Origin: Ruminococcus sp.
GTDB taxonomy: Bacteria > Bacillota > Clostridia > Oscillospirales > Ruminococcaceae
Reading direction: 5' to 3'
Assembly: GCA_017470905.1 (NCBI GenBank)
Contig: JAFUXL010000011.1
Span: forward strand, 89,992-153,991
DNA length: 64,000 nt
Shown: one piece after another, positions 32,911 through 41,249 of the stretch
How the letters are laid out: every line of letters starts with the position of its first letter
How positions within the stretch are numbered: the stretch's first letter is position 1
Notes under the pieces: model-generated
Told to the model about the DNA's origin: nothing
The model's input: only the letters and a program-made list of their open reading frames with translations
The model's database searches: none
Position numbers and translations under genes: made by a program

Positions 32911-33827
32911 AGAGATTTATATTTTCCGCCGTTCTTGCAGTGATGTTTCTTTTCGTCATGCCGCTGAATGCTCTGAATGCCGATGCTGCTTACAATTACG
33001 CAAAGGGCTATGACGGCGATATGGAGAAAATCGGTCTTTATGATGAATACGGGCTTTTCGGCGGAGACGAATTTGAAGAGATTGATACAATGATAGATAC
33101 ATACGCTGAACTGCTCGAAATGAATATAGCCGTATTTCTTGCGGACAGCTCATACGCATATTTTTCCGATTATCAGACGGAAATTTTCGCAGACGACAGC
33201 TATGACGAAATCTTCGGGGAGGATACGGACGGAGTATTCTATTATCTCGATTTGTCGGGAAAACGTCCTGCATATGATTATCTTTCCACAAGCGGAAAGT
33301 CTGTGCTTTACTATCAGGACAAAATAGACAGCAGAGAATTTGAAAGAACCATGATAAGCCACCTCCCCTCATCGGGCGAGGAAATAAGAGCCGAACAGAT
33401 ACACGATGCAATAACGGCTTTCTGCGATTTTCTCATGAACAGAAAAAACGAAAGCACAAGCTTTTCAAGGCATTACAAAGACAGCTCTTCGGGAAAGGTT
33501 TTCTATTACAAGAACGGTGAGCTTTTCATAACCAGGGGAAATGCCCCCTCTACCGTGCTTTTCATCACGTTCATATTCTTTCTCATAGGGCTTGTGACTT
33601 CACTGATAACAAAAGCCTGCGTAAAGAGCCATTACAAATTCAAGGCATCGGCAAATCCCGGTACTTATGTTTCGCAGCAAAATTCAAGGCTTAATATCCG
33701 AACCGATACGTTCCTGCGCACACATACATCAAGGGCAAAAATAGAGTCAAGCAGCGGCGGCAGAAGCGGCGGCGGAGGAGGTCATTCGCACGGTGGCGGT
33801 CACGGCGGCGGAGGCTACCACAGATAG
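32907..33827 (+). CDS. TPM-domain exported membrane protein
   Basis: About 306 residues: signal sequence (RFIFSAVLAVMFLFVMPLNA), an extracytoplasmic TPM domain (DEYGLFGGDEFEEIDTMIDT and later DTDGVFYYLDL), a membrane helix near 215-235 (TVLFITFIFFLIGLVTSLIT) and a cytoplasmic Gly/His-rich tail (SGGGGGHSHGGGHGGGGYHR) like that of YgcG. ATG 32907 overlaps the preceding stop as ATGA, so the two proteins are translationally coupled and probably interact. TPM domains are linked to membrane protein quality control and photosystem repair in other organisms. Confidence 0.82.
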   Translation: MKRFIFSAVLAVMFLFVMPLNALNADAAYNYAKGYDGDMEKIGLYDEYGLFGGDEFEEIDTMIDTYAELLEMNIAVFLADSSYAYFSDYQTEIFADDSYDEIFGEDTDGVFYYLDLSGKRPAYDYLSTSGKSVLYYQDKIDSREFERTMISHLPSSGEEIRAEQIHDAITAFCDFLMNRKNESTSFSRHYKDSSSGKVFYYKNGELFITRGNAPSTVLFITFIFFLIGLVTSLITKACVKSHYKFKASANPGTYVSQQNSRLNIRTDTFLRTHTSRAKIESSSGGRSGGGGGHSHGGGHGGGGYHR

Positions 33828-33935
33828 TAAGTAATTAATAATTCATAATGCATAATGCATAATTTGCAGGGCTTTCAGCCTTGCAGTTAAAGCATTGCCA
33901 CAGGCAATAATATAATTATGAATTATGCATTAAAT
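33828..33935. repeat. R3 AT-rich inverted-repeat element
   Basis: AATTCATAATGCATAAT at the left end and its inverted form at the right flank two small hairpins (AGGCT/AGCCT and ATTGCC/GGCAAT). It looks like a non-autonomous miniature element. Confidence 0.6.
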
Positions 33936-33951
33936 AAATGGAGGTTTTTAT

Positions 33952-35322
33952 ATGTCAAACGAAAAAATACCCTACAAAATTTATCTCTCGGAGGAGGAAC
34001 TCCCCAAACAGTGGTACAACGTGAGGGCGGATATGAAGAAAAAGCCTGCACCTCTCCTCAATCCTGCAACATTAAAGCCCGTAACGGCTGAGGAACTCGG
34101 TCATGTTTTCTGCGATGAGCTTGTCGCACAGGAGCTTGACGACACTACACCCTATATCGACATTCCCGATGAGATACAGAGCTTCTACAGAATGTACCGT
34201 CCGTCACCCCTCGTAAGAGCTTACTGCCTTGAAAAATATCTCGGCACTCCTGCAAAGATATACTACAAATTCGAGGGAAACAACACAAGCGGAAGCCATA
34301 AGCTCAATTCCGCAATCGCACAGGCTTATTATGCGAAAAAACAGGGTCTTAAAGGCGTTACCACCGAAACAGGAGCAGGTCAGTGGGGTACTGCGCTTTC
34401 AATGGCTTGTTCGTATTTCAACCTCGACTGCAAGGTATATATGGTAAAGGTATCCTACGAGCAGAAGCCCTTCAGACGTGAGGTAATGCGCACATACGGA
34501 GCGTCCGTTACTCCCTCGCCCTCGGATACGACAGAGGTCGGAAGAAAGATTTTATCCGAATTTCCCGACACTAACGGAAGTCTCGGCTGTGCAATATCCG
34601 AGGCTGTCGAGGCTGCAACTTCACAGGAAGGCTACCGTTATGTCCTCGGAAGTGTTCTCTCACAGGTACTTCTCCACCAGACAGTTATAGGCCTTGAAAC
34701 CAAGGCTGCAATGGACAAATACGGCATAAAACCCGATGTTATCATAGGCTGTGCAGGCGGCGGCTCAAATCTTGGCGGACTTATCGCACCTTTCATGGGC
34801 GAAAAGCTCAGAGGCGAGGCGGATTATAAAATAATTGCCGTTGAACCTGCATCATGCCCCAGCTTTACAAGAGGTATCTATGCATATGATTTCTGCGATA
34901 CCGGAAAGGTATGCCCCTTGCAGAAGATGTATACACTCGGCAGCGGATTTATGCCCTCGCCCAATCACGCAGGCGGTCTCAGATACCACGGTATGAGTGC
35001 CATTCTCTCGGAGCTTTACGACCAGAAATTAATGGACGCAATATCGGCTGAACAGACGGCAGTATTTGATGCCGCACAGCAGTTTGCAAGAGTTGAGGGA
35101 ATACTCCCGGCACCCGAAAGCAGCCACGCAATACGTGCGGCAATCGACGAGGCTGTCAGATGCAAGGAAACGGGCGAGGAGAAAACCATACTCTTCGGTC
35201 TTACCGGTACGGGATATTTTGATATGTATGCTTATGCGGCATATAATGACGGAAAAATGAGCGACTATATCCCGACTGATGACGAGCTTAAAAAATCCTT
35301 TGCTTCTCTCCCCAAGGTTTGA
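33952..35322 (+). CDS. Tryptophan synthase beta-like protein (TrpB2 type)
   Basis: A 456-residue PLP enzyme making tryptophan from indole and serine. The PLP lysine is in EGNNTSGSHKLNSA, the glycine loop is GCAGGGSNLGGL, and the extended N-terminus (YKIYLSEEELPKQWYNVRAD) marks the TrpB2 subgroup. No trpA or other trp genes are nearby, so it may scavenge indole or work with a distant pathway. GGAGG stands 7 nt before ATG. A terminator follows. Confidence 0.94.
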   Translation: MSNEKIPYKIYLSEEELPKQWYNVRADMKKKPAPLLNPATLKPVTAEELGHVFCDELVAQELDDTTPYIDIPDEIQSFYRMYRPSPLVRAYCLEKYLGTPAKIYYKFEGNNTSGSHKLNSAIAQAYYAKKQGLKGVTTETGAGQWGTALSMACSYFNLDCKVYMVKVSYEQKPFRREVMRTYGASVTPSPSDTTEVGRKILSEFPDTNGSLGCAISEAVEAATSQEGYRYVLGSVLSQVLLHQTVIGLETKAAMDKYGIKPDVIIGCAGGGSNLGGLIAPFMGEKLRGEADYKIIAVEPASCPSFTRGIYAYDFCDTGKVCPLQKMYTLGSGFMPSPNHAGGLRYHGMSAILSELYDQKLMDAISAEQTAVFDAAQQFARVEGILPAPESSHAIRAAIDEAVRCKETGEEKTILFGLTGTGYFDMYAYAAYNDGKMSDYIPTDDELKKSFASLPKV

Positions 35323-35343
35323 TTCAGTTCTGAATATTAAGTA

Positions 35344-35371
35344 TCCCCCGTTTTGCAGCGGGGGATTTTTT
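35344..35371 (+). terminator. Terminator of the trpB2 gene
   Basis: TCCCCCG / CGGGGGA stem followed by TTTTTT. Confidence 0.92.
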
Positions 35372-35612
35372 AGTATAATTCCTGTTCAAGATTTCTGAAA
35401 TTTTCCGTATTGAAAAAATCGGTTATTGTTATATTAAGCCCGTCACATAATTTTTTGATTGTCACTATGCCTATATTTTTAACATGATGATTGACAATGC
35501 AGTTTACGGTTGATTGTGTAATGCCTGAAATATTGCAAAGTTTATTGACAGTGATATTGCGTTCATCACAAAGCTCCAGTATACGTTCCGCAACGACTTC
35601 TGAAATTCCCAT
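35370..35612 (-). CDS. Small XRE-type regulator
   Basis: An 80-residue Cro/CI-type DNA-binding protein (LCDERNITVNKLCNISGITQ, then STVNCIVNHH and IGIVTIKKLCDGLNITITDF). It lies divergent from a two-peptide unit whose promoter is embedded in repeated AACGAT-type dyads, so it is the likely regulator of that unit. Start after GGAGTGTG. The leader holds an R4 hairpin. Confidence 0.85.
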   Translation of the reverse strand: MGISEVVAERILELCDERNITVNKLCNISGITQSTVNCIVNHHVKNIGIVTIKKLCDGLNITITDFFNTENFRNLEQELY

Positions 35613-35643
35613 AGTATCACACTCCGTTGATTTTATAATGTTT

Positions 35644-35674
35644 GTATCTCCCCCGCATCGGGCGGGGGAGATAC
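35644..35674. repeat. R4 hairpin in the XRE leader
   Basis: Perfect 13-bp stem GTATCTCCCCCGC / GCGGGGGAGATAC with a 5-nt loop, about 30 nt upstream of the XRE start. Confidence 0.7.
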
Positions 35675-35715
35675 GGCTTTTATGGTTATGATACCATTTT
35701 TAAAAGAAAATACTT

Positions 35716-35872
35716 GTTGATAAATCGTTGATTTTCGACAAATTTCGACAAAAAAGTGTCTTATTGTGTATAATGCACAAATCGGACGTTTAAACTTTGT
35801 GCATAAAAATTAACGATAAATCGTTGACATTTTAGAAAACTTGTGATATAATACATATAACGATAAAACGTT
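35716..35872. promoter_or_regulatory. Promoter and repeated operators of the two-peptide unit
   Basis: Promoter TTGACA (35824-35829), 17-bp spacer, TATAAT (35847-35852). Dyad AACGATAAATCGTT (35812-35825) overlaps the -35, AACGATAAAACGTT (35859-35872) covers the transcription start, and GTTGATAAATCGTT (35716-35729) is a third, weaker copy. A separate dyad TGCACAAA / TTTGTGCA spans 35774-35803. The layout is that of a tightly repressed promoter. Confidence 0.8.
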
Positions 35873-35895
35873 AATAAATATACGGAGGTGGAATT

Positions 35896-35973
35896 ATGAT
35901 ATTGGGATGGATTCTTCCGATAATCTGCACTCCTGTATTGCCTGCTCCTTATTTTTGGAGATGGTTAAGGTAA
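35896..35973 (+). CDS. 25-residue hydrophobic peptide A
   Basis: An ORF with an ideal ribosome-binding site (GGAGGTG, 5-6 nt spacing). The peptide is hydrophobic and Pro-rich (MILGWILPIICTPVLPAP begins it), has three Trp and ends in a Trp/Arg-rich tail (WRWLR). Long enough for one membrane span, no signal peptide. Together with peptide B it forms its own transcription unit with promoter and terminator. Candidate membrane-active toxin, leaderless bacteriocin, or small membrane regulator; no family recognised. Confidence 0.7.
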   Translation: MILGWILPIICTPVLPAPYFWRWLR

Positions 35974-36041
35974 TCAGTTTATAGTGTTAATCTGCGGTAA
36001 TGCAACTGTACTGCTATTCCGTATGCGAAAGGAGGATAACT

Positions 36042-36119
36042 ATGGGATTTTTGATTTACTCAGGTGCTGTCGGCATTTCAACAGCAATCTACTCAATCTG
36101 GGTTTTACGCCATCGCTAA
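36042..36119 (+). CDS. 25-residue hydrophobic peptide B
   Basis: An ORF of exactly the same length as peptide A, 68 bp downstream, with AAAGGAGG 6-7 nt before its ATG. It has a hydrophobic core (GFLIYSGAVGISTAIYSIWV) and a basic end (LRHR), the pattern of a single membrane helix with a positive cytoplasmic tail. A strong terminator follows, so the unit ends here, just before the promoter of the NatAB-like exporter. Confidence 0.7.
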   Translation: MGFLIYSGAVGISTAIYSIWVLRHR

Positions 36120-36159
36120 TTGGCATTTAACATTAAGGCTTTGATATTTAACACTGAAA

Positions 36160-36197
36160 ACAGTCTTTCGTGTACAGTACGAAAGGCTGTATTTTTG
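36160..36197 (+). terminator. Terminator of the two-peptide unit
   Basis: A 12-bp stem (ACAGTCTTTCGT / ACGAAAGGCTGT, one wobble) followed by ATTTTTG. Confidence 0.9.
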
Positions 36198-36208
36198 TAA
36201 TATAAATA

Positions 36209-36237
36209 TTGACAAATCATGAATAATCTGTTATAAT
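36209..36237 (+). promoter_or_regulatory. Promoter of the NatAB-like exporter
   Basis: TTGACA, 17-bp spacer, TATAAT. The exporter start is about 105 nt downstream. Confidence 0.85.
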
Positions 36238-36343
36238 CAAATATGTTAATAACCATGTTTATACAGACTAAAGAATAAAGAAAAAAGAATAATGAATAAA
36301 TAATAATAATTTTTAATTATAAATTAATAACAGGGGGATTTCT

Positions 36344-37084
36344 ATGGAAAAAGTTCTTGAAGTAAAGGAACTGTCAAAAAAATATTCAAAGGTATTCGCC
36401 GCCGATAAAGTATCTTTTGATATAGACAAGGGGGAGATATTCGCCCTCATCGGTCCGAACGGCGCAGGAAAGACTACTACTATCCGCATGATTGCGACAC
36501 TCCTTACGCCTACCTCGGGAGATGCGGTCGTGGCAGGTCACAGCGTTGTAAACGAGCCGTCAAAGGTCAGGGAATGTATTACATATCTTCCCGATGAGGC
36601 AGGAGCTTACAAGACAATGAAAGGCATTGAATATCTTAAATTTATGGCAGGACTTTTTACAACCGACAGCAGGCAGATTGAACAGTTTGTCCAGAGGGCT
36701 AAGGATATAAACGGTCTGGGCGACAGACTGAACGACAAGATAGGCACATACAGCAGAGGCATGATTAGAAAGCTTTTATTATCCCGTGCAGTAATGACCA
36801 AGCCGAAGCTTGCAATACTCGATGAGCCGACAAGCGGTCTTGATGTACTCAATGCACTTGATATAAGAAAGACTATAAAACGTCTCGCCGCCGAGGAGGG
36901 TATGTCGTTCCTGCTGTCCTCGCATAATATGCTTGAAATAGAATTTGTCTCTGACCGTGTTGGGATAATTGCAAAGGGTCATTTAATGGTTACGGGCAGG
37001 ACGGATGAATTGAAACAGCGTTACAATGCCCCTAATCTTGAGGAAGTCTTTGAAAGGGTGGTGCTTGAAAATGAAATTCATTAA
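36344..37084 (+). CDS. ABC exporter ATPase (NatA type)
   Basis: A 246-residue ATPase with Walker A GPNGAGKTT, signature YSRGM, Walker B LAILDEPTSGLD and H-loop SSHNML. It overlaps the permease gene (start 37071) and would power it. Family members extrude Na+ or export peptides and antibiotics. GGGGGA precedes ATG. Confidence 0.93.
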   Translation: MEKVLEVKELSKKYSKVFAADKVSFDIDKGEIFALIGPNGAGKTTTIRMIATLLTPTSGDAVVAGHSVVNEPSKVRECITYLPDEAGAYKTMKGIEYLKFMAGLFTTDSRQIEQFVQRAKDINGLGDRLNDKIGTYSRGMIRKLLLSRAVMTKPKLAILDEPTSGLDVLNALDIRKTIKRLAAEEGMSFLLSSHNMLEIEFVSDRVGIIAKGHLMVTGRTDELKQRYNAPNLEEVFERVVLENEIH

Positions 37085-38414
37085 TCTGCTGAAAAAAGAA
37101 CTTAAAGAGCTGATAAATACCCAGATGATTATAAGTCTTGTCGTTGTCATGGTTATGCTTATGGCGGTCGGAAATCTGATGACTTCAACAATCAACGAGG
37201 TTTCAAAAACGGAATATAAAATATCCCTGAGTGACAGGGACGATACGGATTTTACAAAATCAATGCTCGAAAAACTGAAGGAAAACGGAAATGTAATAAC
37301 CCTGATTGATACTCAGGGCGATGATTATGCAGGAATATTGAACGAAAACAATCTCGACAGCATTGTAATTATCCCGGAGGGCTTTACAGATGCGATAGAC
37401 AAAAACGAAAAGCCGCAGCTTATCACCGTATCACGTATGGAGTCGGCGGCTATGATGTCCAATATCGGAAATCATGTTTCGGACATCACAAGCCTGATAA
37501 GGTCGTGCATATATGAGGAGCTGTCGCAGAGGGCGGGCATTTCCGACGAAGAACTGAAATACATGAACAATCCCGTTGATATTATTGACAATACGGTGGT
37601 TTCCGATAAATCCGCCTCCATTTCAGTCGATACCATAATGAACAATGTAATGATGAAAAATCAGATACTGCCCATTATTGTATTCGTTCTTATTATGATG
37701 GTTTCGCAGATGATTATGAGTGCGATAGCAAACGAAAAGATTGACAAGACCCTTGAAACGCTGCTTTCCGCACCCGTTTCGAGAAGCTCAGTCATAGGCG
37801 CAAAAATGCTTGCGGCGGCGATAGTGGCTTTATTGAATGCAGTGTTCTATATGATAGGCTTTTCGTCATTTATGTCAGGCACTGTCGGCAGTACAATGAG
37901 TACGAGTGTGAATATGGAACAGCTCACGGAGGGTATCGGCTCTGTGGGAGATATAATCTCAACAGAGGTCAAGCTTTCACAGCTTGGATTGTCACTTTCG
38001 GTAACGGATTATCTCCTTGTCGGATTACAGCTTTTCATTACAATAATGATATGTCTTTCGATTTCGATAATACTGGGCGCACTGGTGAACGATGTAAAAT
38101 CTTCACAGACCATGCTCATGCCCCTGCTTATGCTTGCAATGGTTCCTTATATGGTTTCACTCTTTGCAGATGTAAACAGCCTGCCCGCCGGGTTCAGAAT
38201 ACTTGTATATGCGATACCGTTTACGCATACATTTTCTGCGATTAGCAATCTTATGTTCGGGCATGACCTTATATTTGTCATGGGGCTGGTATATCAGGTT
38301 ATAGTGCTTGCGGTGTGCATGTTCTTTGCGCTGAGGCTTTTCAACTCCGACAAGATACTCACCATATCGCTCAATTTCGGAAAAAAAGACAAGCGCAGCA
38401 ATTCTGATGTATAA
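37071..38414 (+). CDS. ABC exporter permease (NatB type)
   Basis: A 447-residue ABC-2 permease: one N-terminal helix (MIISLVVVMVMLMAVGNLM), a large extracytoplasmic domain (about 40-195), then five helices including IANEKIDKTLETLLSAPVSR, a hallmark of NatB/YhaP-like permeases. Start 37071 follows AAAGGGTGG; the longer frame lies inside the ATPase gene. It may remove the neighbouring hydrophobic peptides, but this is only suggested by position. Confidence 0.9.
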   Translation: MKFINLLKKELKELINTQMIISLVVVMVMLMAVGNLMTSTINEVSKTEYKISLSDRDDTDFTKSMLEKLKENGNVITLIDTQGDDYAGILNENNLDSIVIIPEGFTDAIDKNEKPQLITVSRMESAAMMSNIGNHVSDITSLIRSCIYEELSQRAGISDEELKYMNNPVDIIDNTVVSDKSASISVDTIMNNVMMKNQILPIIVFVLIMMVSQMIMSAIANEKIDKTLETLLSAPVSRSSVIGAKMLAAAIVALLNAVFYMIGFSSFMSGTVGSTMSTSVNMEQLTEGIGSVGDIISTEVKLSQLGLSLSVTDYLLVGLQLFITIMICLSISIILGALVNDVKSSQTMLMPLLMLAMVPYMVSLFADVNSLPAGFRILVYAIPFTHTFSAISNLMFGHDLIFVMGLVYQVIVLAVCMFFALRLFNSDKILTISLNFGKKDKRSNSDV

Positions 38415-38431
38415 AAAACCATGATAAAAAC

Positions 38432-38460
38432 AATTTCCCCCGTCTGCGACGGGGGAAATT
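38432..38460. terminator. Bidirectional terminator
   Basis: A 13-bp stem AATTTCCCCCGTC / GACGGGGGAAATT with a 3-nt loop between converging natB and sigE genes; flanking sequence resembles an R1 remnant. Confidence 0.8.
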
Positions 38461-38466
38461 TCTGCT

Positions 38467-39168
38467 TCATGATATTTTTTCAAGCCTTGAACGTAGCTTT
38501 TTAATAATTTTCTTTTCAAGTCTCGATATGTATGACTGTGATATGCCGATAAGCTCGGCAACCTCTTTCTGGGTTTTTTCTTTTCCGTCAACAAGTCCGA
38601 AACGCATTTCCATTATCTCCCTTTCACGGTCGCACAGTTCGGCAACGGCATCACGGAGCATTTCTCTTTCGGCTTCGCTTTCTATTCCTCTGCTGACGAC
38701 GTCCTCGTCCGTTCCGAGAACATCGGAAAGGAGCAGTTCGTTTCCGTCATAATCTATATTCAGCGGCTCGTCTATGGAAAGGTCATTCCTGTACTGCGAT
38801 GCCTTGCGCATGAACATCAGTATTTCATTTTCAATGCACCTTGATGCATATGTGGCGAGCTTTATGTTTTTCGTGGGGCAGAAGGTGTTCACAGCCTTGA
38901 TAAGACCTATTGTTCCTATTGAAACTAAATCCTCTATGCCGACACCGGATGACTCGAATTTTTTCGCTATGTATACGACAAGCCTTAAATTATGCACTAT
39001 GAGGATATTTCTTGCCTCACGGTCGTTATTGACAAGCCGTATGAAAACATCGTCCTCTTCCTCTCGTGTAAGCGGAGGAGGGAGCGTGTCTGCGCCGTTT
39101 ACATAATAGACCTCTCCGCTGCCGAAAAGCTCCATTATTTTCCTGAGTATCTCTTTTATCTTGTTCAT
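38467..39168 (-). CDS. sigE: Sporulation sigma factor SigE (pro-form)
   Basis: A 233-residue mother-cell sigma factor. It has a short pro-sequence ([14 protein letters not shown]) ending near the processing region [20 protein letters not shown], then regions 2 ([20 protein letters not shown] and [20 protein letters not shown]) and 4 ([20 protein letters not shown]). The start 39168 follows GGAGAG; upstream codons overlap spoIIGA. It lies 28 bp after spoIIGA, the conserved order. It shows the host makes endospores or retains this machinery. Confidence 0.96.
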   Translation of the reverse strand: MNKIKEILRKIMELFGSGEVYYVNGADTLPPPLTREEEDDVFIRLVNNDREARNILIVHNLRLVVYIAKKFESSGVGIEDLVSIGTIGLIKAVNTFCPTKNIKLATYASRCIENEILMFMRKASQYRNDLSIDEPLNIDYDGNELLLSDVLGTDEDVVSRGIESEAEREMLRDAVAELCDREREIMEMRFGLVDGKEKTQKEVAELIGISQSYISRLEKKIIKKLRSRLEKIS

Positions 39169-39196
39169 TTTATCTCTCCAATCGTTGTATTTCGTG

Positions 39197-40012
39197 TTAT
39201 AATATCTTCGGGTTGAAAATAGCCTTTCCTCCGCTGTGACCGGAACCAACCATAGCTTCAACAGGTTTTTCCTCCCCCGAATATCCGTTGATTATCTTTA
39301 TTTCATCGGGGCGGAATATTGCCATAAGTCCGCTGTCCGAAACCGTTGAACACGGCACAAGGCGGCAGCCTCTGGGGAGAATATCTCTGCCGTTTTCATA
39401 GCCTGTGAGCCTTGAAAAATCCTCGTTTCCGCATATGATGACGGGCTGACCCGAAAAGAAATCTATAAGTCCGTTGCCCGTGTCGGCAAGTCCCTCACAT
39501 TCCACCTCTTTTCCGCCGTATTTTATGACAACACGGTATTTGCAGTCCGTATATCTTCCATTGTCGGATATTCTGCGGAGAACGCAGACAATACCGTATA
39601 ATGCTGCAGTTGTCGCAAGCAGTACAATCAGCGAAAAATCTATGTAGAAATATGTATTTGAAAAATGCATGAAATCGGGCTTCAGCCATGAATATACTCC
39701 GTATACCGCACCTGCGAATATGAAATTGACACCGAAAAAATATGCCGTATTTATCATAATTCTTTTCGGGCTGTCCTTTCCGAAAGCCGTAATAACGATA
39801 GTGACGGCGGCAAATGACTTTATTAAAAGATTGATTGGCGTACCGAGTTCGGGGGCGAGTATCAGGAGCGAAAAAAGACTGCCGTATGCCGATGACACAA
39901 TACAGCGGATATTTTTCAGGGGAGTATGCGTTAGCTTTGCAGTCGTTTTCAGCAAAATACAGTTTACATATATATTCAGCACTATAAGCACATCGACATA
40001 TATCGTCTGCAA
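39197..40012 (-). CDS. spoIIGA: Sigma-E processing peptidase SpoIIGA
   Basis: A 271-residue aspartic protease that removes the SigE pro-sequence. Five N-terminal membrane helices ([20 protein letters not shown] is typical) are followed by a retroviral-type catalytic domain with LADTGNGL. The start is TTG at 40012 after AAAGGGGGG. It immediately precedes sigE. Confidence 0.95.
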   Translation of the reverse strand: MQTIYVDVLIVLNIYVNCILLKTTAKLTHTPLKNIRCIVSSAYGSLFSLLILAPELGTPINLLIKSFAAVTIVITAFGKDSPKRIMINTAYFFGVNFIFAGAVYGVYSWLKPDFMHFSNTYFYIDFSLIVLLATTAALYGIVCVLRRISDNGRYTDCKYRVVIKYGGKEVECEGLADTGNGLIDFFSGQPVIICGNEDFSRLTGYENGRDILPRGCRLVPCSTVSDSGLMAIFRPDEIKIINGYSGEEKPVEAMVGSGHSGGKAIFNPKIL

Positions 40013-40042
40013 ATCCTGTCCCCCCTTTCAGCCGTTGTTATA

Positions 40043-40930
40043 TTATACTCTTTTTTTCCCGAAAAAATACCTTATTGACAAAAATAACAACAATGAGAAT
40101 ACTGCCGTTCCGAGGAAGAATAAAAGCATTGATTTTACGGGCATTTTACTTTTAGGAGTATTTATCGCCGCCGTCTGAATTGCTTCTTCTGCGATACGGA
40201 ATGAAATATTATTCTCGTCCGCATATTCCTCAGCCTTTGATTTTTTACTTCCCATGATACAGAAATCCTGTTTCGGAGCAGGTTCGTTATTTTCGGGAAT
40301 ATAACCCAAAGCCCTTTCGCCTATCGTATTCACGCAGGGAGGAATATATATCCCGCCGAGGGAATTGCACATATAAAACGCTCTCTTTCCGATTTTTTCC
40401 GTATTTTCTCCGAGTGATACACAGGAAAGAGCCGTACAGCCCGAAAAGCAGTAATTTCCTATATAGTCCACGCTTTCGGGGATGGTTATTTCCGTCAGAG
40501 ATGTACAGGCCCTGAAACACGACTCGGGAAGATATTCGGTATCCGCATCTATTTCCGCATCGGAAAGCGAGGTACAGCCGCAGAAAGCTCCCGTTCCTAT
40601 CGCCCTGACGGTTTTGGGTATATCCACGCTTTCAAGCGATATGCACGCATAAAAGCTGTGATGTCCTATTCTTTCGAGGGTGTTGGGAAATTCTATCTTT
40701 TTGAGCGACTTGCAGTCGAAAAAAGCGTTATCCCTTATTTCGGTGACGGGGCAGCCGTCAATTTTTTCGGGCAGCTTTATTTTTTCGGGGCTGCCTCTGT
40801 ATCCCGTTATTACAGCCTCATTTCTTATGATGGTGTATGTGTATTTAAGTTCGTCCGCATGAATATCCGACAAATTTACCGAAAATATAAACGGTATCGC
40901 CGTAATAAAAGCTATTATCTTATTTTTCAT
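40043..40930 (-). CDS. BspA-type leucine-rich-repeat surface protein
   Basis: A 295-residue protein: signal peptide (IIAFITAIPFIFSVNLSDIH), about six LRR_5 repeats (for example FFDCKSLKKIEFPNTLERIG and YACISLESVDIPKTVRAIGT), and a C-terminal membrane helix (SMLLFFLGTAVFSLLLFLSI) with basic tail. Such proteins are displayed on the surface and bind proteins or glycans. It ends 30 bp before spoIIGA on the same strand. AAGGAG precedes ATG, delivered by an R2 repeat. Confidence 0.88.
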   Translation of the reverse strand: MKNKIIAFITAIPFIFSVNLSDIHADELKYTYTIIRNEAVITGYRGSPEKIKLPEKIDGCPVTEIRDNAFFDCKSLKKIEFPNTLERIGHHSFYACISLESVDIPKTVRAIGTGAFCGCTSLSDAEIDADTEYLPESCFRACTSLTEITIPESVDYIGNYCFSGCTALSCVSLGENTEKIGKRAFYMCNSLGGIYIPPCVNTIGERALGYIPENNEPAPKQDFCIMGSKKSKAEEYADENNISFRIAEEAIQTAAINTPKSKMPVKSMLLFFLGTAVFSLLLFLSIRYFFGKKRV

Positions 40931-40933
40931 AAA

Positions 40934-41041
40934 AACTCCTTATTTAAAATTGTCAAATTTGCGCCCTTATATCTTGCACTTTCGTTCACTCCGCAAAGCT
41001 GTGTTCACTGGTGGGGGAGAACAAGGACAAAATATAAAAGT
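40934..41041 (-). repeat. Chimeric R2/R1 repeat in the LRR-gene leader
   Basis: Right part of R2 (AGTGAACGAAAGTGCAAG, then GGGCGCAAATTTGACAATTT and the AAGGAG) joined at about 41010 to a piece of R1 in reverse orientation (TTTTATATTTTGTCCTTGTT, then CTCCCCCACC). The left R2 arm is missing. Confidence 0.65.
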
Positions 41042-41157
41042 TTACGGTAGATAAAATTAATTCTGAATTATGCATTATAAATTATGCATTGTATATTAGT
41101 TTACACCATCTTGTGTGCGAAATTTGTCGGAACAAGGGAGCATTTTTGGTTTTTTTC

Positions 41158-41186
41158 TTGACAAACTCATATAAATCTGATATTAT
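41158..41186 (+). promoter_or_regulatory. Promoter of the Fur-family gene
   Basis: TTGACA, 17-bp spacer, TATTAT. A GC hairpin (CCCCCGCTG / CGGCAGGGG, R1-like) lies in the leader at about 41207-41233. Confidence 0.8.
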
Positions 41187-41249
41187 TAAATAAGATAATG
41201 ATAAAAAGCTTCCCCCGCTGTCGGCAGGGGAATATATCAGGGAGGAAAA

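Noticed and set aside
33700-33827. Coding repeat or CRISPR-like array
   Set aside because: The repetition is codons for the Gly/His tail of the TPM protein, without spacers.
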